Origin: Paraburkholderia sp. BL23I1N1
Lineage (GTDB): Bacteria > Pseudomonadota > Gammaproteobacteria > Burkholderiales > Burkholderiaceae
Assembly: GCF_003610295.1 (NCBI RefSeq)
Contig: NZ_RAPV01000001.1
Coordinates: 5,394,001 to 5,458,000 of the forward strand
DNA: 64,000 nt
Direction of reading: 5' to 3'
The notes beneath the pieces were generated by a model that was given only the letters and a program-made list of their open reading frames with translations, had not been told where the DNA came from and ran no database searches. Shown here piece after piece: positions 63,955 to 64,000 of this stretch (position 1 is the stretch's first letter; every line of letters begins with the position of its first letter). A program made the translations under genes and the position numbers.

Positions 63955-64000
63955 ATGTCCAGATATTCATTGATGCGCGCCGTGGAGCGCCTAAGCCGGC
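63955..64000 (+). CDS. Start of an unidentified gene (cut by the window edge)
   Basis: ATG 63955 is preceded by GGAAGGG and reads MSRYSLMRAVERLSR to the edge. Too short to assign. Confidence 0.5.
   Translation, partial: MSRYSLMRAVERLSR

Overview
The window is GC-rich chromosomal DNA from a member of the Burkholderiaceae, most likely Paraburkholderia or a close relative. The evidence is two OmpC-type Burkholderia porins, DUF4148 proteins, four LysR regulators, an O2-dependent type cobalamin cluster with CobG, and general gene style. No rRNA, tRNA, CRISPR array, transposase or phage gene was seen, so this looks like ordinary chromosome with accessory metabolism and some local gene decay. Assignment to a genus is inference from gene content only.

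Layout. 1-2.3 kb: truncated MFS exporter, divergent LysR gene, LuxR-type regulator. 2.5-8.8 kb: a LysR gene divergent from an aromatic aminotransferase, a class II aldolase/adducin protein and a ketopantoate-reductase-like enzyme, facing a FAD aromatic hydroxylase with a DUF2783 partner; probably an undescribed catabolic cluster. 9-16.4 kb: an AI-2E family permease with an extra soluble domain, a DUF445 membrane protein, and an SbcD/SbcC-like (YhaO/YhaN-like) nuclease-ATPase pair. 16.5-25.3 kb: cobalamin corrin-ring genes in two divergent operons, cobG-cobH-cobI-cbiG/cobJ on the minus strand behind a cobalamin riboswitch, and cobL-cbiD-cobK-cobM on the plus strand. 25.3-28.5 kb: polyamine-binding protein and agmatinase-like ureohydrolase with a divergent LysR gene. 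28.6-32.6 kb: alpha/beta hydrolase, DHA2 exporter, DUF1488 and lipocalin-like proteins.

32.8-41.9 kb: two porins, a DUF4148 protein followed by a run of strong hairpins ending in a terminator (candidate structured RNA), beta-carbonic anhydrase, a DJ-1/PfpI protein, WrbA, an AlkB-like dioxygenase behind a LexA box, a DMT permease and a proline/alanine-rich membrane-anchored protein. 41.9-47.5 kb: LrgAB, epoxide hydrolase, a sigma-54 activator and a glycosyltransferase-like protein. 47.5-52.7 kb is a decayed stretch: a frameshifted TIGR03118 lipoprotein, fragments of a MocR-type aminotransferase and of an asparaginase, intact aspartase, a cysteine-cluster protein and a patatin with a probable one-base lesion.

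52.8-64 kb: LysR, an ArsR/AHSA1/GST set, an M1 aminopeptidase lipoprotein, a membrane domain related to cyclase N-termini with a frameshift in a T run, a Tat-exported metallophosphoesterase with a cupredoxin, an alanine-rich membrane protein overlapping a diguanylate cyclase, a DUF1289 protein, and the first codons of a further gene. The observations most worth a second look are the structured-RNA candidate at 34.6-34.8 kb, the hook-less nuclease pair at 12.7-16.4 kb, the LexA box in front of the AlkB-like gene, and the 2.5-8.8 kb catabolic cluster.
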